Source of the DNA: JAYWDA01 sp043779185
Lineage (GTDB): Bacteria; Bdellovibrionota; Bdellovibrionia; Bdellovibrionales; Bdellovibrionaceae
DNA: 64,000 bases
Assembly: GCA_043779185.1 (NCBI GenBank)
Contig: JAYWEQ010000122.1
Coordinates: 1 to 64,000, forward strand
Direction: 5' to 3'
Positions 55,580-64,000 of the stretch are shown here, one piece after another. A model generated the notes under the pieces. That model searched no databases. It worked only from the letters and a program-made list of their open reading frames with translations, and was not told the origin of the DNA. Each line of letters opens with the position of its first letter. Positions within the stretch are counted from its first letter, which is position 1. A program made the position numbers and the translations under genes.

Positions 55580-55608
55580 TAGCTACCAGTGACCGCCTTT
55601 ATTTTCAA
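55580..55608 (-). promoter_or_regulatory. dnaA: Candidate dnaA promoter
   Basis: On the minus strand TTGAAA (55608-55603) and TAGCTA (55585-55580), 17-bp spacer, about 55 bp before the dnaA start. Fair sigma-70-like pair, not proof. Confidence 0.4.
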
Positions 55609-55658
55609 CAGTTGACCCAATTGCCGCGATGTGATTAATTCGGACGCCTGTCCCAAGA

Positions 55659-55688
55659 TTGAAAATTGACGTCTATCAGCGGTTAAAT
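55659..55688 (+). promoter_or_regulatory. rpmH: Candidate rpmH promoter
   Basis: TTGAAA (55659-55664) and TTAAAT (55683-55688) with an 18-bp spacer, about 55 bp before rpmH. The gap contains no convincing extra DnaA boxes. Confidence 0.35.
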
Positions 55689-55742
55689 AGCGTCGTAATT
55701 TGGGTTATTGAAGGCCCGTAAAAAAGAAATAGGAGAGTTTTT

Positions 55743-55892
55743 ATGAAAAGAACTTACCAACCAAGCAATCGTCGTCGCAAAAACACCCATGGTTTCCGTG
55801 CGCGCATGGCAACCAAAAGTGGTCAGAAAATCATCTCCGCTCGTCGTGCCAAGGGAAGAAAACGCTTAGCAGTTTCCACAGGTGGAAAATAA
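55743..55892 (+). CDS. rpmH: 50S ribosomal protein L34
   Basis: 49 residues read directly from the sequence, beginning MKRTYQPSNRRRKNTHGFRA and ending AVSTGGK; classic L34, very basic. AGGAGAG lies before the ATG. Divergent from dnaA and overlapping rnpA by 11 nt, as in many bacterial origins. Confidence 0.97.
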   Translation: MKRTYQPSNRRRKNTHGFRARMATKSGQKIISARRAKGRKRLAVSTGGK

Positions 55893-56241
55893 GACGTTAG
55901 GCCGACTGCAAAGAAACTCGGACTTCCTGGATCTACGAAATAATGGAAAAAAATTAAGGCCGCAATCGTGGCTGATTTTTAACTATAAAAAAAATGATCT
56001 TGGACATTTGAGATTAGGAATTACGGCCAGCCGCAAGGTGGCCATTGCAGTCCTTCGAAACAAACTCAAGCGATGGAGCCGAGAATATGCGAGGCAGTTC
56101 ATTAAAAAAGGATTCAATCCTTCCTATGACCTTAGCGTCGTGTTTATGCCATCCCAAAAAGACTTCTATAAATCTCTTAAAGCTGAAGCCTTTAACAGGG
56201 AATTTGAAAAAATCTTCTCGCGCTTTAAACCCAATGAATAA
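55882..56241 (+). CDS. rnpA: Ribonuclease P protein component
   Basis: 119 residues from a GTG that overlaps rpmH. RNR-type motif RNKLKRWSRE at 59-68, and LQRNSDFLDLRNNGKK near the N-terminus. Protein subunit of RNase P, which trims tRNA 5' ends. The GTG is the first base triplet of the right arm of a hairpin (55873-55888), so its translation may depend on unfolding or coupling to rpmH. No alternative in-frame start with a good site was seen. Confidence 0.93.
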   Translation: MENKTLGRLQRNSDFLDLRNNGKKLRPQSWLIFNYKKNDLGHLRLGITASRKVAIAVLRNKLKRWSREYARQFIKKGFNPSYDLSVVFMPSQKDFYKSLKAEAFNREFEKIFSRFKPNE

Positions 56242-56464
56242 AAGTTTGATATTCCTTCTTGGAATTTATCGCAGTTTTGGGACAACTTTTTTAGGTGGCA
56301 GCTGCCGCTTTGAACCATCGTGCTCGGCATATGCTGTTGAGGCAGCCCAAACCCAATCTTTTTTTATAGCTTTAAAATTAATATTAATTCGACTTTCAAA
56401 ATGTCATCCCCTGGGACCGTTTGGTTATGATCCCGTTCCCCAAGGTGCAAAGGAAATGCTTTAA
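56234..56464 (+). CDS. yidD: Membrane protein insertion efficiency factor
   Basis: 76 residues from the ATG at 56234 that overlaps the end of rnpA by 8 nt; the long open frame starting at 56045 is the rnpA shadow. GGSCRFEPSCSAYAVEA and CHPLGPFGYDPVP are the YidD signatures. Acts near YidC. Ends directly before yidC. Confidence 0.93.
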   Translation: MNKSLIFLLGIYRSFGTTFLGGSCRFEPSCSAYAVEAAQTQSFFIALKLILIRLSKCHPLGPFGYDPVPQGAKEML

Positions 56465-58096
56465 ATGAATGAACAAAAAAGCCCATTTGGTGATGGTAAA
56501 GGCTTAGTTGCGATCGTAATTATTGGCGCTTTTTTCGTTTTTTGGCAGTGGTTTATGGCAAAAACCTACCCACCAAAGCCAAAAGAGATGGTGGCACAAG
56601 GGCAGTCTCAAAATCCAGCGACGTCGGCTAGCGCAGAGGGAAAATCAGAAGCTGCGGGCATTATTCCTTCAGCGGATTCCAAAGAAATTAAAGCGGCGCC
56701 GGCTGTGGCGGCAAAAGTTCTTCACTTTGAAGGACAAAAAATTAGTTTTAATATTTCAAGCCTAGGAATGGGTTTAAAAAACGTCACCTTAAAAACCTTT
56801 ACGGACCGCGATAACAAACCGATTCAGATGGCGATTTCTGAAGATCATTCATTATTTGAAATGCGTTTAAATAAAAGTCAGCAAGCATTGAATTTTGAAT
56901 TGTCCGAAAAAGCACCAGGTCATTATATTGGGACGGCCGACGCGAATGGCATGACGGTTGTTCGCGAAATTACCTATGACGAACAGAAGCAGTCTTTTGT
57001 AAGCACGGTTGAGCTAAAAAATCCAAAAGATGATGCCATTGATATTATTATTCCTGAAAAAGTTCATATTTCAGAAAAAAAATCATTTTTATTTCCTTCC
57101 TATGATCACCAAGATTTCTTTGTCAGCCACGAAGGTAAAAATGATTTAGTCAATTTCAGCGCGGCTAAAGAAAATGTTCGTGGCGAATACAAAGCCGTTC
57201 ATCTGGCCTCTGTTTCGTCGCAGTATTTTGCGTCGGCAATTCTAGATGAGTCTGAAATTACGCCTGACTTGGTGGTAACTTCTGATCATGCTCGCAGCGA
57301 GGCTTTGGCGCAGTTGATTTATCGACCAACAGCGACGGCGAGTACCCTTAAGCTCAGTCAAACTTTTTTCGTGGGCCCAAAATCCATTGATATTTTAGAA
57401 GGCATTCACCCTGATTTTGCTCAGATTATTAATTTTGGAATGCTGTCTGTTTTAGCGCGGCCAATGTTAATGATTATGAAGGCTTTTTATTCTTGGGTTT
57501 CTAACTGGGGACTGGCGATTATTCTTTTAACCCTTTTAGTGCGCCTTTGTGTATTTCCACTTTATATGATGTCGACAAAATCAATGAAAGCGATGCAAAA
57601 AGTGCAGCCGCTGATCAAAGATCTTCGCGAAAAATATAAAGACGATGCCATGACGATGAATCGCGAGATGATGCTTTTGATGAAGGAAAATAAGGCGAAC
57701 CCACTAGGCGGTTGTCTGCCGATGCTTCTTCAAATCCCGATCTTTTTTGCGCTCTTTCGAGTCATCGGCTCAAGTGTTGAGCTTTACCAGGCGCCGTTTA
57801 TGTTTTGGATTCAGGATTTAAGTTTGCACGATAAGTTTTTTGTTCTGCCAGTGTTAATGGGCGTCACAATGTTTTTGCAGCAAAAATTAACTCCGACTGC
57901 GATGGATCCGGCGCAGGCCAAAATCTTGGCTTTTATGCCCATTATTTTCTCTGTCTTTATGCTTTATTTACCCAGCGGTCTGACACTTTATATGTTGGTC
58001 AGCGCTGTCTTTGGAGTTTCACAGCAGTATTTTATGGTTAAAGATAAATCAAAGGGCATAGTGGTTGCGCAGGTTATGCCACTGAAAAAAAAGTAA
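56465..58096 (+). CDS. yidC: Membrane protein insertase YidC
   Basis: 543 residues. N-terminal transmembrane helix (about 14-32), a large periplasmic beta-domain (about 80-345), and a conserved five-helix insertase core with GGCLPMLLQIPIFFALF. Gram-negative type by the P1 domain. Inserts and folds inner membrane proteins, including AtpE (encoded at 44208). C-terminal tail is basic (PLKKK). Confidence 0.96.
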   Translation: MNEQKSPFGDGKGLVAIVIIGAFFVFWQWFMAKTYPPKPKEMVAQGQSQNPATSASAEGKSEAAGIIPSADSKEIKAAPAVAAKVLHFEGQKISFNISSLGMGLKNVTLKTFTDRDNKPIQMAISEDHSLFEMRLNKSQQALNFELSEKAPGHYIGTADANGMTVVREITYDEQKQSFVSTVELKNPKDDAIDIIIPEKVHISEKKSFLFPSYDHQDFFVSHEGKNDLVNFSAAKENVRGEYKAVHLASVSSQYFASAILDESEITPDLVVTSDHARSEALAQLIYRPTATASTLKLSQTFFVGPKSIDILEGIHPDFAQIINFGMLSVLARPMLMIMKAFYSWVSNWGLAIILLTLLVRLCVFPLYMMSTKSMKAMQKVQPLIKDLREKYKDDAMTMNREMMLLMKENKANPLGGCLPMLLQIPIFFALFRVIGSSVELYQAPFMFWIQDLSLHDKFFVLPVLMGVTMFLQQKLTPTAMDPAQAKILAFMPIIFSVFMLYLPSGLTLYMLVSAVFGVSQQYFMVKDKSKGIVVAQVMPLKKK

Positions 58097-58116
58097 AAGA
58101 TTAAAGGGAGATAAAA

Positions 58117-58674
58117 ATGGCGGGTTTTTTTAAGAAACTTTTCGGCGGTAAGCCAAAAGCTGGAAACGTTGAAGCAATGGTGCAGGACACACTTGAGGGC
58201 CTTATTGAAAAGTCTGGTTTAGATTTAGACTTTGATATCACCGAAAAAAAAGATGGGGAATTTACAACCATCGCTATTGATTTGAGCGGACCCGATCAAG
58301 AGATCATGCGGGATAAAAAAGGTCAGGTTTTAGATGCCTTTCAGCTTCTGATTAAGCGCGTGATTCAGCACAATTTCCCTGAAGATAAAACAAACATCAC
58401 TGTGGATAGCGGCGGTTACCGCGAAGAAACTGAGGCAGCGCTGATTGAGCGAGCTGAAAGTTTAAAAACAATTGCGATTGAACAGGGCAGATCTGTTTAT
58501 TACCGAGCGCTTCCTCCGAAAGATCGTAAGGTTGTTCATCAATACCTTTCTAAAGATCCCCGTGTGAAAAGTCGTTCTTTAGGAGAAGGTCTTTACAAAA
58601 AAATTAAAATTTATCCGGCAAAAGGCCCTGCTAACGGCGGACCTGATACAAATCAAGACGCCCATCAAGAGTAG
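58117..58674 (+). CDS. jag: Jag/KhpB family RNA-binding protein
   Basis: 185 residues. A short N-terminal basic/aromatic segment, a KH-type region (about 20-100) and an R3H domain with YYRALPPKDRKVVHQYL (about 130-155), followed by a Gly/Asn tail. It is the usual yidC partner; binds RNA in cell-division or envelope control in other species. The family's N-terminal Jag_N is reduced. Confidence 0.9.
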   Translation: MAGFFKKLFGGKPKAGNVEAMVQDTLEGLIEKSGLDLDFDITEKKDGEFTTIAIDLSGPDQEIMRDKKGQVLDAFQLLIKRVIQHNFPEDKTNITVDSGGYREETEAALIERAESLKTIAIEQGRSVYYRALPPKDRKVVHQYLSKDPRVKSRSLGEGLYKKIKIYPAKGPANGGPDTNQDAHQE

Positions 58675-58686
58675 AAGGAGTTCTTT

Positions 58687-60108
58687 GTGAATGTTGATCG
58701 TGATAAAGACACGATCTGTGCCGTCGCAACTCCATTTGGTCGCGGCGGAATCTCAGTCATTAGAATCAGCGGAGACAGAGCCTTGGCCATCGCCCGGGCT
58801 CTTTGTCCATTTATGCCTGAAGATAGCGAAAGCCATCGCGTTTACTATGGATTATTGATCGAAAAAGGCAGCTTATTAGAGGTCGACGAAGTGATGGCGA
58901 CGTTCTTTGCTAAGGGGCGATCTTTCACTGGTGAAAACTCGGTCGAAATTTCATGTCATGGAAATCCCGTCATTTGTGAGCGTATTCTACAAAGCTTAAC
59001 GGCTGAGGGCGCCCGCATGGCCGATCGTGGTGAGTTTACTTTCCGCGCTTTTATTAATGGCCGCATTGATTTAATTCAGGCTGAAAGCGTTCTTAGTTTG
59101 ATCGAAAGCCAGACCAAAGAATCTTCGAAAGTGGCCTTGCAACAACTAAAAGGTGATCTTTCAAAGACCTTGGAAAATATCGAATCAGAAGTGACTTGGT
59201 GTTTAGCTCATATTGAGGCCGGAATAGATTTTTCTGCTGAGGGCATCGATGTTGTTGACCACTCGGTCCTGCAGCAAAAACTTGTTTTAGCCTGTGGCGC
59301 TTTACAAGAGCTTGTTGAAAGCTATCATTATGGCCGACTTTTAAAAGACGGCATTCGCGTCGCCTTGGTCGGCCGCCCGAATGTTGGAAAATCCAGCCTT
59401 TTAAATGCCTTGGTTGAAGAGGATCGAGCTATTGTAACAGATATCCCAGGGACAACCCGAGATGTTGTCTCGGCCGAAACAATTTTTAAAGAACACAAAT
59501 TTTCATTACTAGATACGGCAGGCTTAAGAAGCGAAACCCAAGATGCTGTAGAAAAAATTGGTATCGAGAAAACAAAATCGACGATCCAGGGGGCGGATTT
59601 TCTGCTCTTTGTTTTGGAATCACAGCGCCCTTTAGACACAGAAGAGCTACAAATTTTTGAGTCTTTGGCTTTGGACCAGACATTTGTTTTGGTCAATAAA
59701 TCAGATTTAACGCAAAGTCTGGGCCGCAGTGTCTTGGAGCCTCTTTTTAAATGTAAAAATTTTAAAGAACTGACCGATCCTGAAGGATTTTTAAGTTCCC
59801 AGGTGTTGCAGGTCAGCTCATTTGATAAGAAGGCAAGACAACAGATCCTTGAAAAGTTGTTAAAAAAGGTTCGATCACAGGATGTTGAAAACCCGGTCTT
59901 GTTAGTGCAGTCAAGGCACTTCGAATCTTTAAGTCAGGCCTTAAAACTTATTTCGGCCAGCCTTGAGATTTTAAAAACCGGGGCTGGTGGCGAATTCTTA
60001 GCCTTAGATTTAAAGCAATGCTTGATGGCTTTGCAGGAAGTTTTGGGAAAAAGATTCGATGATCAGATTATGGATCGCGTTTTTAAAGAATTTTGTATCG
60101 GTAAATAA
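58687..60108 (+). CDS. mnmE: tRNA uridine 5-carboxymethylaminomethyl modification GTPase
   Basis: 473 residues from a GTG with AAGGAG 6 nt upstream. N-terminal THF-binding domain, helical domain, and inserted GTPase with GRPNVGKSSLLN, DIPGTTRD, DTAGLR and VNKSDL; the C-terminus ends in the catalytic-cysteine motif CIGK. With MnmG installs cmnm5U34 on tRNAs. Confidence 0.96.
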   Translation: MNVDRDKDTICAVATPFGRGGISVIRISGDRALAIARALCPFMPEDSESHRVYYGLLIEKGSLLEVDEVMATFFAKGRSFTGENSVEISCHGNPVICERILQSLTAEGARMADRGEFTFRAFINGRIDLIQAESVLSLIESQTKESSKVALQQLKGDLSKTLENIESEVTWCLAHIEAGIDFSAEGIDVVDHSVLQQKLVLACGALQELVESYHYGRLLKDGIRVALVGRPNVGKSSLLNALVEEDRAIVTDIPGTTRDVVSAETIFKEHKFSLLDTAGLRSETQDAVEKIGIEKTKSTIQGADFLLFVLESQRPLDTEELQIFESLALDQTFVLVNKSDLTQSLGRSVLEPLFKCKNFKELTDPEGFLSSQVLQVSSFDKKARQQILEKLLKKVRSQDVENPVLLVQSRHFESLSQALKLISASLEILKTGAGGEFLALDLKQCLMALQEVLGKRFDDQIMDRVFKEFCIGK

Positions 60109-60134
60109 CCGGTTTATTGCAGAAAGAATCAGTC

Positions 60135-62057
60135 ATGCGATCTGTTGATTTTGACATTATAGTTGTAGGAGCAGGGCACGCAGGTGTTGAGGCCGCGCTG
60201 TCCTCGGCACGATTAGGCCTGCAGACTTTGGTTGTGACAACAAACACCTCTCGAATTGCTTACATGAGCTGTAACCCTTCGATCGGTGGGCTAGCCAAGG
60301 GTCATATGGTGCGGGAACTTGACGTTCTTGGTGGCGAAATGGGATTTGCTGCGGACGAAACATGTATCCAATATAAACGTTTAAATTCCTCAAAAGGCCC
60401 TGCTGTGCGTGGGACTCGAGTGCAAAATGATAAAAATCTTTATTCGACTTTGATGACAAAAACTTTGTCGACGCAACCCAATCTGTCGGTGCGCGAAGGG
60501 GAAGTGAAAAGACTGATTTTAAAAGGCTCAGTTTGTTGTGGCGTTGTTTTACAAGATGGTTCTGAAATTTTTTCGAAAAAAGTGATTGTCACGACCGGAA
60601 CTTTTATGAACGGTGTGATGCATATTGGATTAAAACAGTCGGCCGGTGGCCGTGTTGGTGATCAAGCGTCGATCGGCTTGTCGGATCAATTAAGTGACTT
60701 CGGTTTTACTGTTCAGCGCCTAAAAACGGGAACTCCGCCAAGACTTTTAAAAAGCAGTATTGATTGGAGCAAAACAATTCCGCAGTACGGTGATGAAAAA
60801 ATATTTCCATTTAGTATTCGCTCGGGGCCCGAGTTAAAACTTCCGCAGATTGCTTGTTATCTTTCTAGAACAACTGAACAGACTCATGAAATCATTCGCA
60901 GGAACTTGGATAAGTCGCCCATGTACTGCGGAATTATTGAAGGGACTGGACCTAGGTATTGCCCAAGCATCGAAGACAAGGTGACTCGATTTGCGGAAAG
61001 GGCGTCACATCAAACTTTTCTGGAGCCAGAGGGGTTAGATACAGATTTAATTTATCTGCAGGGAATTTCTACCAGTTTGCCTGAAGAAGTTCAGGAAGAG
61101 TTTTTGAAAACTATCCCTGGCTTAGAGCACGTAAAAATAGTTCGGCCCGGTTATGCCGTAGAGTATGACTTTATCGAACCCACTCAAATTTGGCATCGAC
61201 TTGAAACTCGCACAATTTCGAATTTATTTTTGGCCGGTCAAATCAATGGGACTTCTGGGTACGAAGAGGCGGCCGTTCAGGGGTTTATTGCTGGTGTGAA
61301 TGCAGCCCATGCTATTTTAGAAAAACCTGAATTTATTTTGGAACGGCATCAAGCCTATATTGGGGTTTTGATCGATGATCTTGTCACCAAGGGAACCCGT
61401 GAGCCTTACCGCATGTTTACGTCTCGGGCAGAACACAGATTAGTTTTAAGAGAAGATAATACAATCGATAGGTTATCATCAGTTTCTGAAAGTTTAAGTT
61501 TGGCCCCTTCGGGACAAAATGACAAACTTCAGGTCATTCGTCGAGGTCGGAGCGACCTTTTGCATAGATTACGGACCGAAAGACTGTTTCCCAACCCAGA
61601 AACCCAAGCAAAATTACTGAGTGTGGGTAGTACAGTTTTATTAAAGCCCAATACTTTTGAAGAGATATTAAGACGTCCTGAGATTTCTTGTTCTTTGCTT
61701 GGAAGGCTGGGATTTGATTTTATTGACGATGCTTTGATCTCAGAGCCTGTCGAAATCGAAGTTAAATATTCTGGCTATATCAAACGTCAGCTAGAACTGA
61801 TCGAGCAATCAAAGCGGCTTGAAGAATATATTCTGCCGATGAATTTAGATTACTCGTTGGTTCGAGGTTTATCCAATGAAGAGGTGCAAAAATTAAAGCA
61901 AGTTCTTCCTAGGACTTTGGGTCAAGCTCAGCGCATTAGTGGTGTGAATCCTTCCGCCGTTCAGGCTATAATTATATTTTTAAAAGGGCATCGGAAATTG
62001 AAGGAGTTGTCTGTTGATGGAAGAACAAGCGAGCGCGATAGTTCACTGGCGAATTGA
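60135..62057 (+). CDS. mnmG: tRNA uridine 5-carboxymethylaminomethyl modification enzyme
   Basis: 640 residues from the ATG at 60135; the frame opens at a TTG 18 nt upstream without a supporting site. FAD motif VVGAGHAGVEAALS, CNPSIGGLAKGHMVRE and the C-terminal GSAEHRLxLR-like RAEHRLVLREDN. Partner of MnmE. Its 3' end overlaps rsmG by 41 nt. Confidence 0.96.
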   Translation: MRSVDFDIIVVGAGHAGVEAALSSARLGLQTLVVTTNTSRIAYMSCNPSIGGLAKGHMVRELDVLGGEMGFAADETCIQYKRLNSSKGPAVRGTRVQNDKNLYSTLMTKTLSTQPNLSVREGEVKRLILKGSVCCGVVLQDGSEIFSKKVIVTTGTFMNGVMHIGLKQSAGGRVGDQASIGLSDQLSDFGFTVQRLKTGTPPRLLKSSIDWSKTIPQYGDEKIFPFSIRSGPELKLPQIACYLSRTTEQTHEIIRRNLDKSPMYCGIIEGTGPRYCPSIEDKVTRFAERASHQTFLEPEGLDTDLIYLQGISTSLPEEVQEEFLKTIPGLEHVKIVRPGYAVEYDFIEPTQIWHRLETRTISNLFLAGQINGTSGYEEAAVQGFIAGVNAAHAILEKPEFILERHQAYIGVLIDDLVTKGTREPYRMFTSRAEHRLVLREDNTIDRLSSVSESLSLAPSGQNDKLQVIRRGRSDLLHRLRTERLFPNPETQAKLLSVGSTVLLKPNTFEEILRRPEISCSLLGRLGFDFIDDALISEPVEIEVKYSGYIKRQLELIEQSKRLEEYILPMNLDYSLVRGLSNEEVQKLKQVLPRTLGQAQRISGVNPSAVQAIIIFLKGHRKLKELSVDGRTSERDSSLAN

Positions 62058-62673
62058 CGCATGGTTTCCAGACCTTCCCAAGGAAGCCCAGGATAAGTTA
62101 AAAAAATATCGCGACGAGTTAATGAAGGCCAATAAGACGGGTCATTTGATTTCTGTAAAGACTATTTTTTTGGCTGATGCAATTCACTTTGCGGACAGCA
62201 TTTTGGCCTCTAAAATTATTCATGAAGCCAATCCAAGCCTTCAAGAAATTTTTGACCTCGGAAGCGGAAACGGCTTTCCTGGGATGATCTTTGCGATCCT
62301 ATTCCCGAAGGTAAAGGTTGTATTGGTAGATAATGACGTTAAAAAAATTGAGTTTTTAAAGCAGGCCTCTGAAGCCCTTGGTTTGAAAAACGTTTCCACT
62401 CGTTGTATTGCTTTAGAAAGTTTGCCTCCAAACTCTGTTCAAAACTGCATGGCCCGTGGGCTTTCTAATATTTCTAAGGCTATATTGTTAAGCCGCCGGA
62501 TTGTTCCTATTGGGGGCTCCTTTTATCATATCAAGGGTGATAACTGGTCGGGTGAGGTCGGAGAAATCCCGACCCAGCTTTGTTCAGTCTGGACGCCTAC
62601 ATTGGTAAAACTTTATAAGCTTCCGATCGGCGAATCAAAGTTTGCAGTGATTAAAACGGTAAAAATAGCCTGA
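62017..62673 (+). CDS. rsmG: 16S rRNA (guanine527-N7)-methyltransferase
   Basis: 218 residues from the ATG at 62017, which has AAGGAG some 10 nt upstream. SAM-binding FDLGSGNGFPGMIFAI and VVLVDNDVKKIEFLK, and a RGLSNIS segment. Methylates G527 (E. coli numbering) of 16S rRNA. Its stop lies 1 nt before parS site 1. Confidence 0.95.
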   Translation: MEEQASAIVHWRIDAWFPDLPKEAQDKLKKYRDELMKANKTGHLISVKTIFLADAIHFADSILASKIIHEANPSLQEIFDLGSGNGFPGMIFAILFPKVKVVLVDNDVKKIEFLKQASEALGLKNVSTRCIALESLPPNSVQNCMARGLSNISKAILLSRRIVPIGGSFYHIKGDNWSGEVGEIPTQLCSVWTPTLVKLYKLPIGESKFAVIKTVKIA

Positions 62674-62674
62674 T

Positions 62675-62690
62675 TGTTCCACGTGGAACA
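62675..62690. other. parS centromere site 1
   Basis: TGTTCCACGTGGAACA, a perfect 16-bp palindrome and a classical ParB-binding parS sequence. It exactly fills the space between the rsmG stop and the stop codon of the convergent lipoprotein gene. Confidence 0.92.
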
Positions 62691-63215
62691 TCACTCGCCG
62701 CCATCGGAAGTGGTGGATTTTGGCTGAGGGGCCCCCTTTGATCCCGGGGCGCCAGTGGGGTTATCAATTTTAAATTTTTCTATTCTTTCTTTTGCATCCC
62801 ACTGAAGCCTTGCTTCGCGAAGGCGCTTTTCTGTGCTGTATTCTTGAAATTCCTTCGGATCAGGCCACGTTTTTCCGTCCTTAAAAGATTTTAGGTATTC
62901 GGCCCGCGCTGTCTGTTCCCGCTCTTTAATTCTAACAGTCCAATATTTTTCTTGTTGGATGAGCGAATCTAAAGTTCTTTGAGTATCCCAAAGTCTTTTC
63001 TGGGCATATTTAATCTGTCCCGTCTGAGGCTTAACTTTGTCTAGATCAGACTTCTTTTCTATCAGAGTCTTTTCAGCCTCGGCGATAGCTTTTTTTGCTA
63101 AATCTTGTTGGGTTCTGAATTCTTGATAAATTGGGTCCCTTATTTCCGGATTTGGCTCCGGTTTATTACAGGAAAGCAGCAATAATGGCAAAAAAAGCAT
63201 TAAAAGTCGTTCCAT
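62691..63215 (-). CDS. Coiled-coil lipoprotein, function unknown
   Basis: 174 residues. Signal ending in lipobox LLLSC (Cys16), then a long charged helical region (about 30-125) with coiled-coil character (KKAIAEAEKTLIEKKSDLDK), then a Pro/Gly/Ser tail. Opposite in strand to its neighbours rsmG and parA and bounded by parS sites on both sides, one at its stop and one at its start codon. No family recognised. Confidence 0.75.
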   Translation of the reverse strand: MERLLMLFLPLLLLSCNKPEPNPEIRDPIYQEFRTQQDLAKKAIAEAEKTLIEKKSDLDKVKPQTGQIKYAQKRLWDTQRTLDSLIQQEKYWTVRIKEREQTARAEYLKSFKDGKTWPDPKEFQEYSTEKRLREARLQWDAKERIEKFKIDNPTGAPGSKGAPQPKSTTSDGGE

Positions 63216-63230
63216 GTTCCACGTGGAACA
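63215..63230. other. parS centromere site 2
   Basis: Second perfect copy of TGTTCCACGTGGAACA. Its last base is the first base of the lipoprotein gene's ATG in the minus direction, and it lies 98 bp before parA, so ParB bound here could repress either gene. Confidence 0.92.
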
Positions 63231-63328
63231 TCGGAATATAAAGAAAAAAACCTGAGCACCATGTTGAAATTAAAGAATACCTTGCGGAATACGTCAAAAC
63301 TCTTAAAAATTACCCTTATGGAGGCCGA

Positions 63329-64000
63329 ATGACAAAAATCATCTGTATTGCCAATCAAAAAGGTGGGGTTGGTAAGACAACAACATCAATTAATCTTTCA
63401 TCAGCATTGGCTAGTCTGAGTAAGCGAGTTTTGATCGTTGATATGGACCCGCAAGGAAATGCCTCCAGTGGATTGGGTATCAAGCGCTATGATTCGCAAG
63501 ACAACAACGTTTACCATGTTCTTATTGGTGAAAAAACCATGGCCGAGACTATTCAATCCACCAGCGAACCAAATTTAAGTATTCTTCCGGCCACACCAGA
63601 CCTTGTTGGGGCTGAAATTGAGCTTGTGGATATCCCGCAAAGGGAATTTCGCTTGCGATCCGCTTTACAGACTATTCATGACCAATATGACTACGTGATT
63701 ATTGATTGCCCACCCTCTTTAGGTTTACTGACGCTGAATGCACTTTCAGCAGCAAATAGTTTCTTGGTTCCTTTGCAATGCGAATACTTTGCACTTGAAG
63801 GCCTAAGTCAGCTTTTGAATACAGCAGGATTAGTTAAAAAGAGTTTAAATCCAAATCTTCATATCGAAGGCATCGTCCTTACGATGTTTGATACACGGAA
63901 TAACCTCAGTCACCAAGTCGTGACTGAAATTAGAAATCATTTTGCAGATAAAGTTTTCGCTGCGATCATCCCTCGAAATGTTCGCCTGAGTGAGGCCCCA
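63329..64000 (+). CDS. parA: Chromosome-partitioning ATPase ParA (partial)
   Basis: 224 codons visible; the gene runs off the window. Deviant Walker A KGGVGKTTT at residues 11-19, DMDPQGNASS, and IIDCPPSLG are ParA/Soj hallmarks; downstream parB would be expected just outside. GGAGG lies 5 nt before the ATG at 63329. ParA moves ParB-parS complexes to segregate origins. Start is firm; the end is not seen. Confidence 0.95.
   Translation, partial: MTKIICIANQKGGVGKTTTSINLSSALASLSKRVLIVDMDPQGNASSGLGIKRYDSQDNNVYHVLIGEKTMAETIQSTSEPNLSILPATPDLVGAEIELVDIPQREFRLRSALQTIHDQYDYVIIDCPPSLGLLTLNALSAANSFLVPLQCEYFALEGLSQLLNTAGLVKKSLNPNLHIEGIVLTMFDTRNNLSHQVVTEIRNHFADKVFAAIIPRNVRLSEAP

Overview
The window reads as the replication-origin region of a predatory-lineage bacterium of the Bdellovibrionota (Bdellovibrio or a close relative). 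The grounds are a 64-residue stand-alone histone-fold protein of the Bd0055/HBb type, a Gram-negative envelope gene set (LPS/lipoprotein factors, parvulin chaperones, many lipoproteins), B-type succinate dehydrogenase, and the order of genes around dnaA. Base composition looks AT-leaning (not computed), so a lower-GC relative than B. bacteriovorus HD100 is possible. No rRNA, tRNA, CRISPR array, transposase or prophage was seen, and no gene-free stretch exceeds 300 bases.

Layout. 64-4170 (minus): gatC-gatA-gatB plus a Ppx/GppA phosphatase. 4299-6293 (plus): ligA, converging on the histone gene (6360-6554) across a shared terminator; a membrane metallophosphoesterase lies upstream of the histone. 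8173-9468: murD, overlapping tail to tail with a large exported protein of unknown function. 11435-15665 (minus): a tight run lptM-like / dapF / dapA / dapB / divergent HPPK-like / transaldolase / lipoprotein. 15693-20838 (minus): a pseudo-receiver protein, two exported proteins, ftsK. 20932-25302 (plus): queE, fis, dnaB, a 62-residue conserved-looking protein and a soluble PAS histidine kinase. 25362-27171 (minus): rpsF, a DUF2232-like membrane protein, rplI, without rpsR. 27313-28928 (plus): a double-FHA protein coupled to an alpha/beta hydrolase. 28976-35067 (minus): exported subtilase, a second hydrolase, and sdhCAB. 35234-43435 (plus): a nearly gapless run etfB-etfA-unknown-DUF374-three parvulin/SurA proteins-pdxA-phosphohexomutase. 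43438-44139: a periplasmic solute-binding-like protein.

44208-55524 (minus) holds dnaA, dnaN, recF, gyrB, gyrA, a TPR lipoprotein and the Fo genes atpZ, atpI, atpB, atpE. 55743 onward (plus) holds rpmH, rnpA, yidD, yidC, jag, mnmE, mnmG, rsmG and parA (cut by the window end). The divergence at dnaA/rpmH, DnaA boxes with a (TAG)5 tract between dnaA and dnaN, and two perfect parS palindromes around the lipoprotein gene before parA mark the chromosomal origin and its segregation locus.

The strongest points for follow-up are the bacterial histone, the candidate DnaA-trio unwinding element in oriC, the two parS sites placed at gene junctions, a HPPK-like protein lacking expected catalytic features, an LptM-like lipoprotein conserved next to dapF, and several uncharacterised proteins (9456-11396, 15693-16913, 23619-23807, 36991-37671). 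I found no evidence for a defence island or other wholly new multi-gene system; most of the window is conserved core genome.
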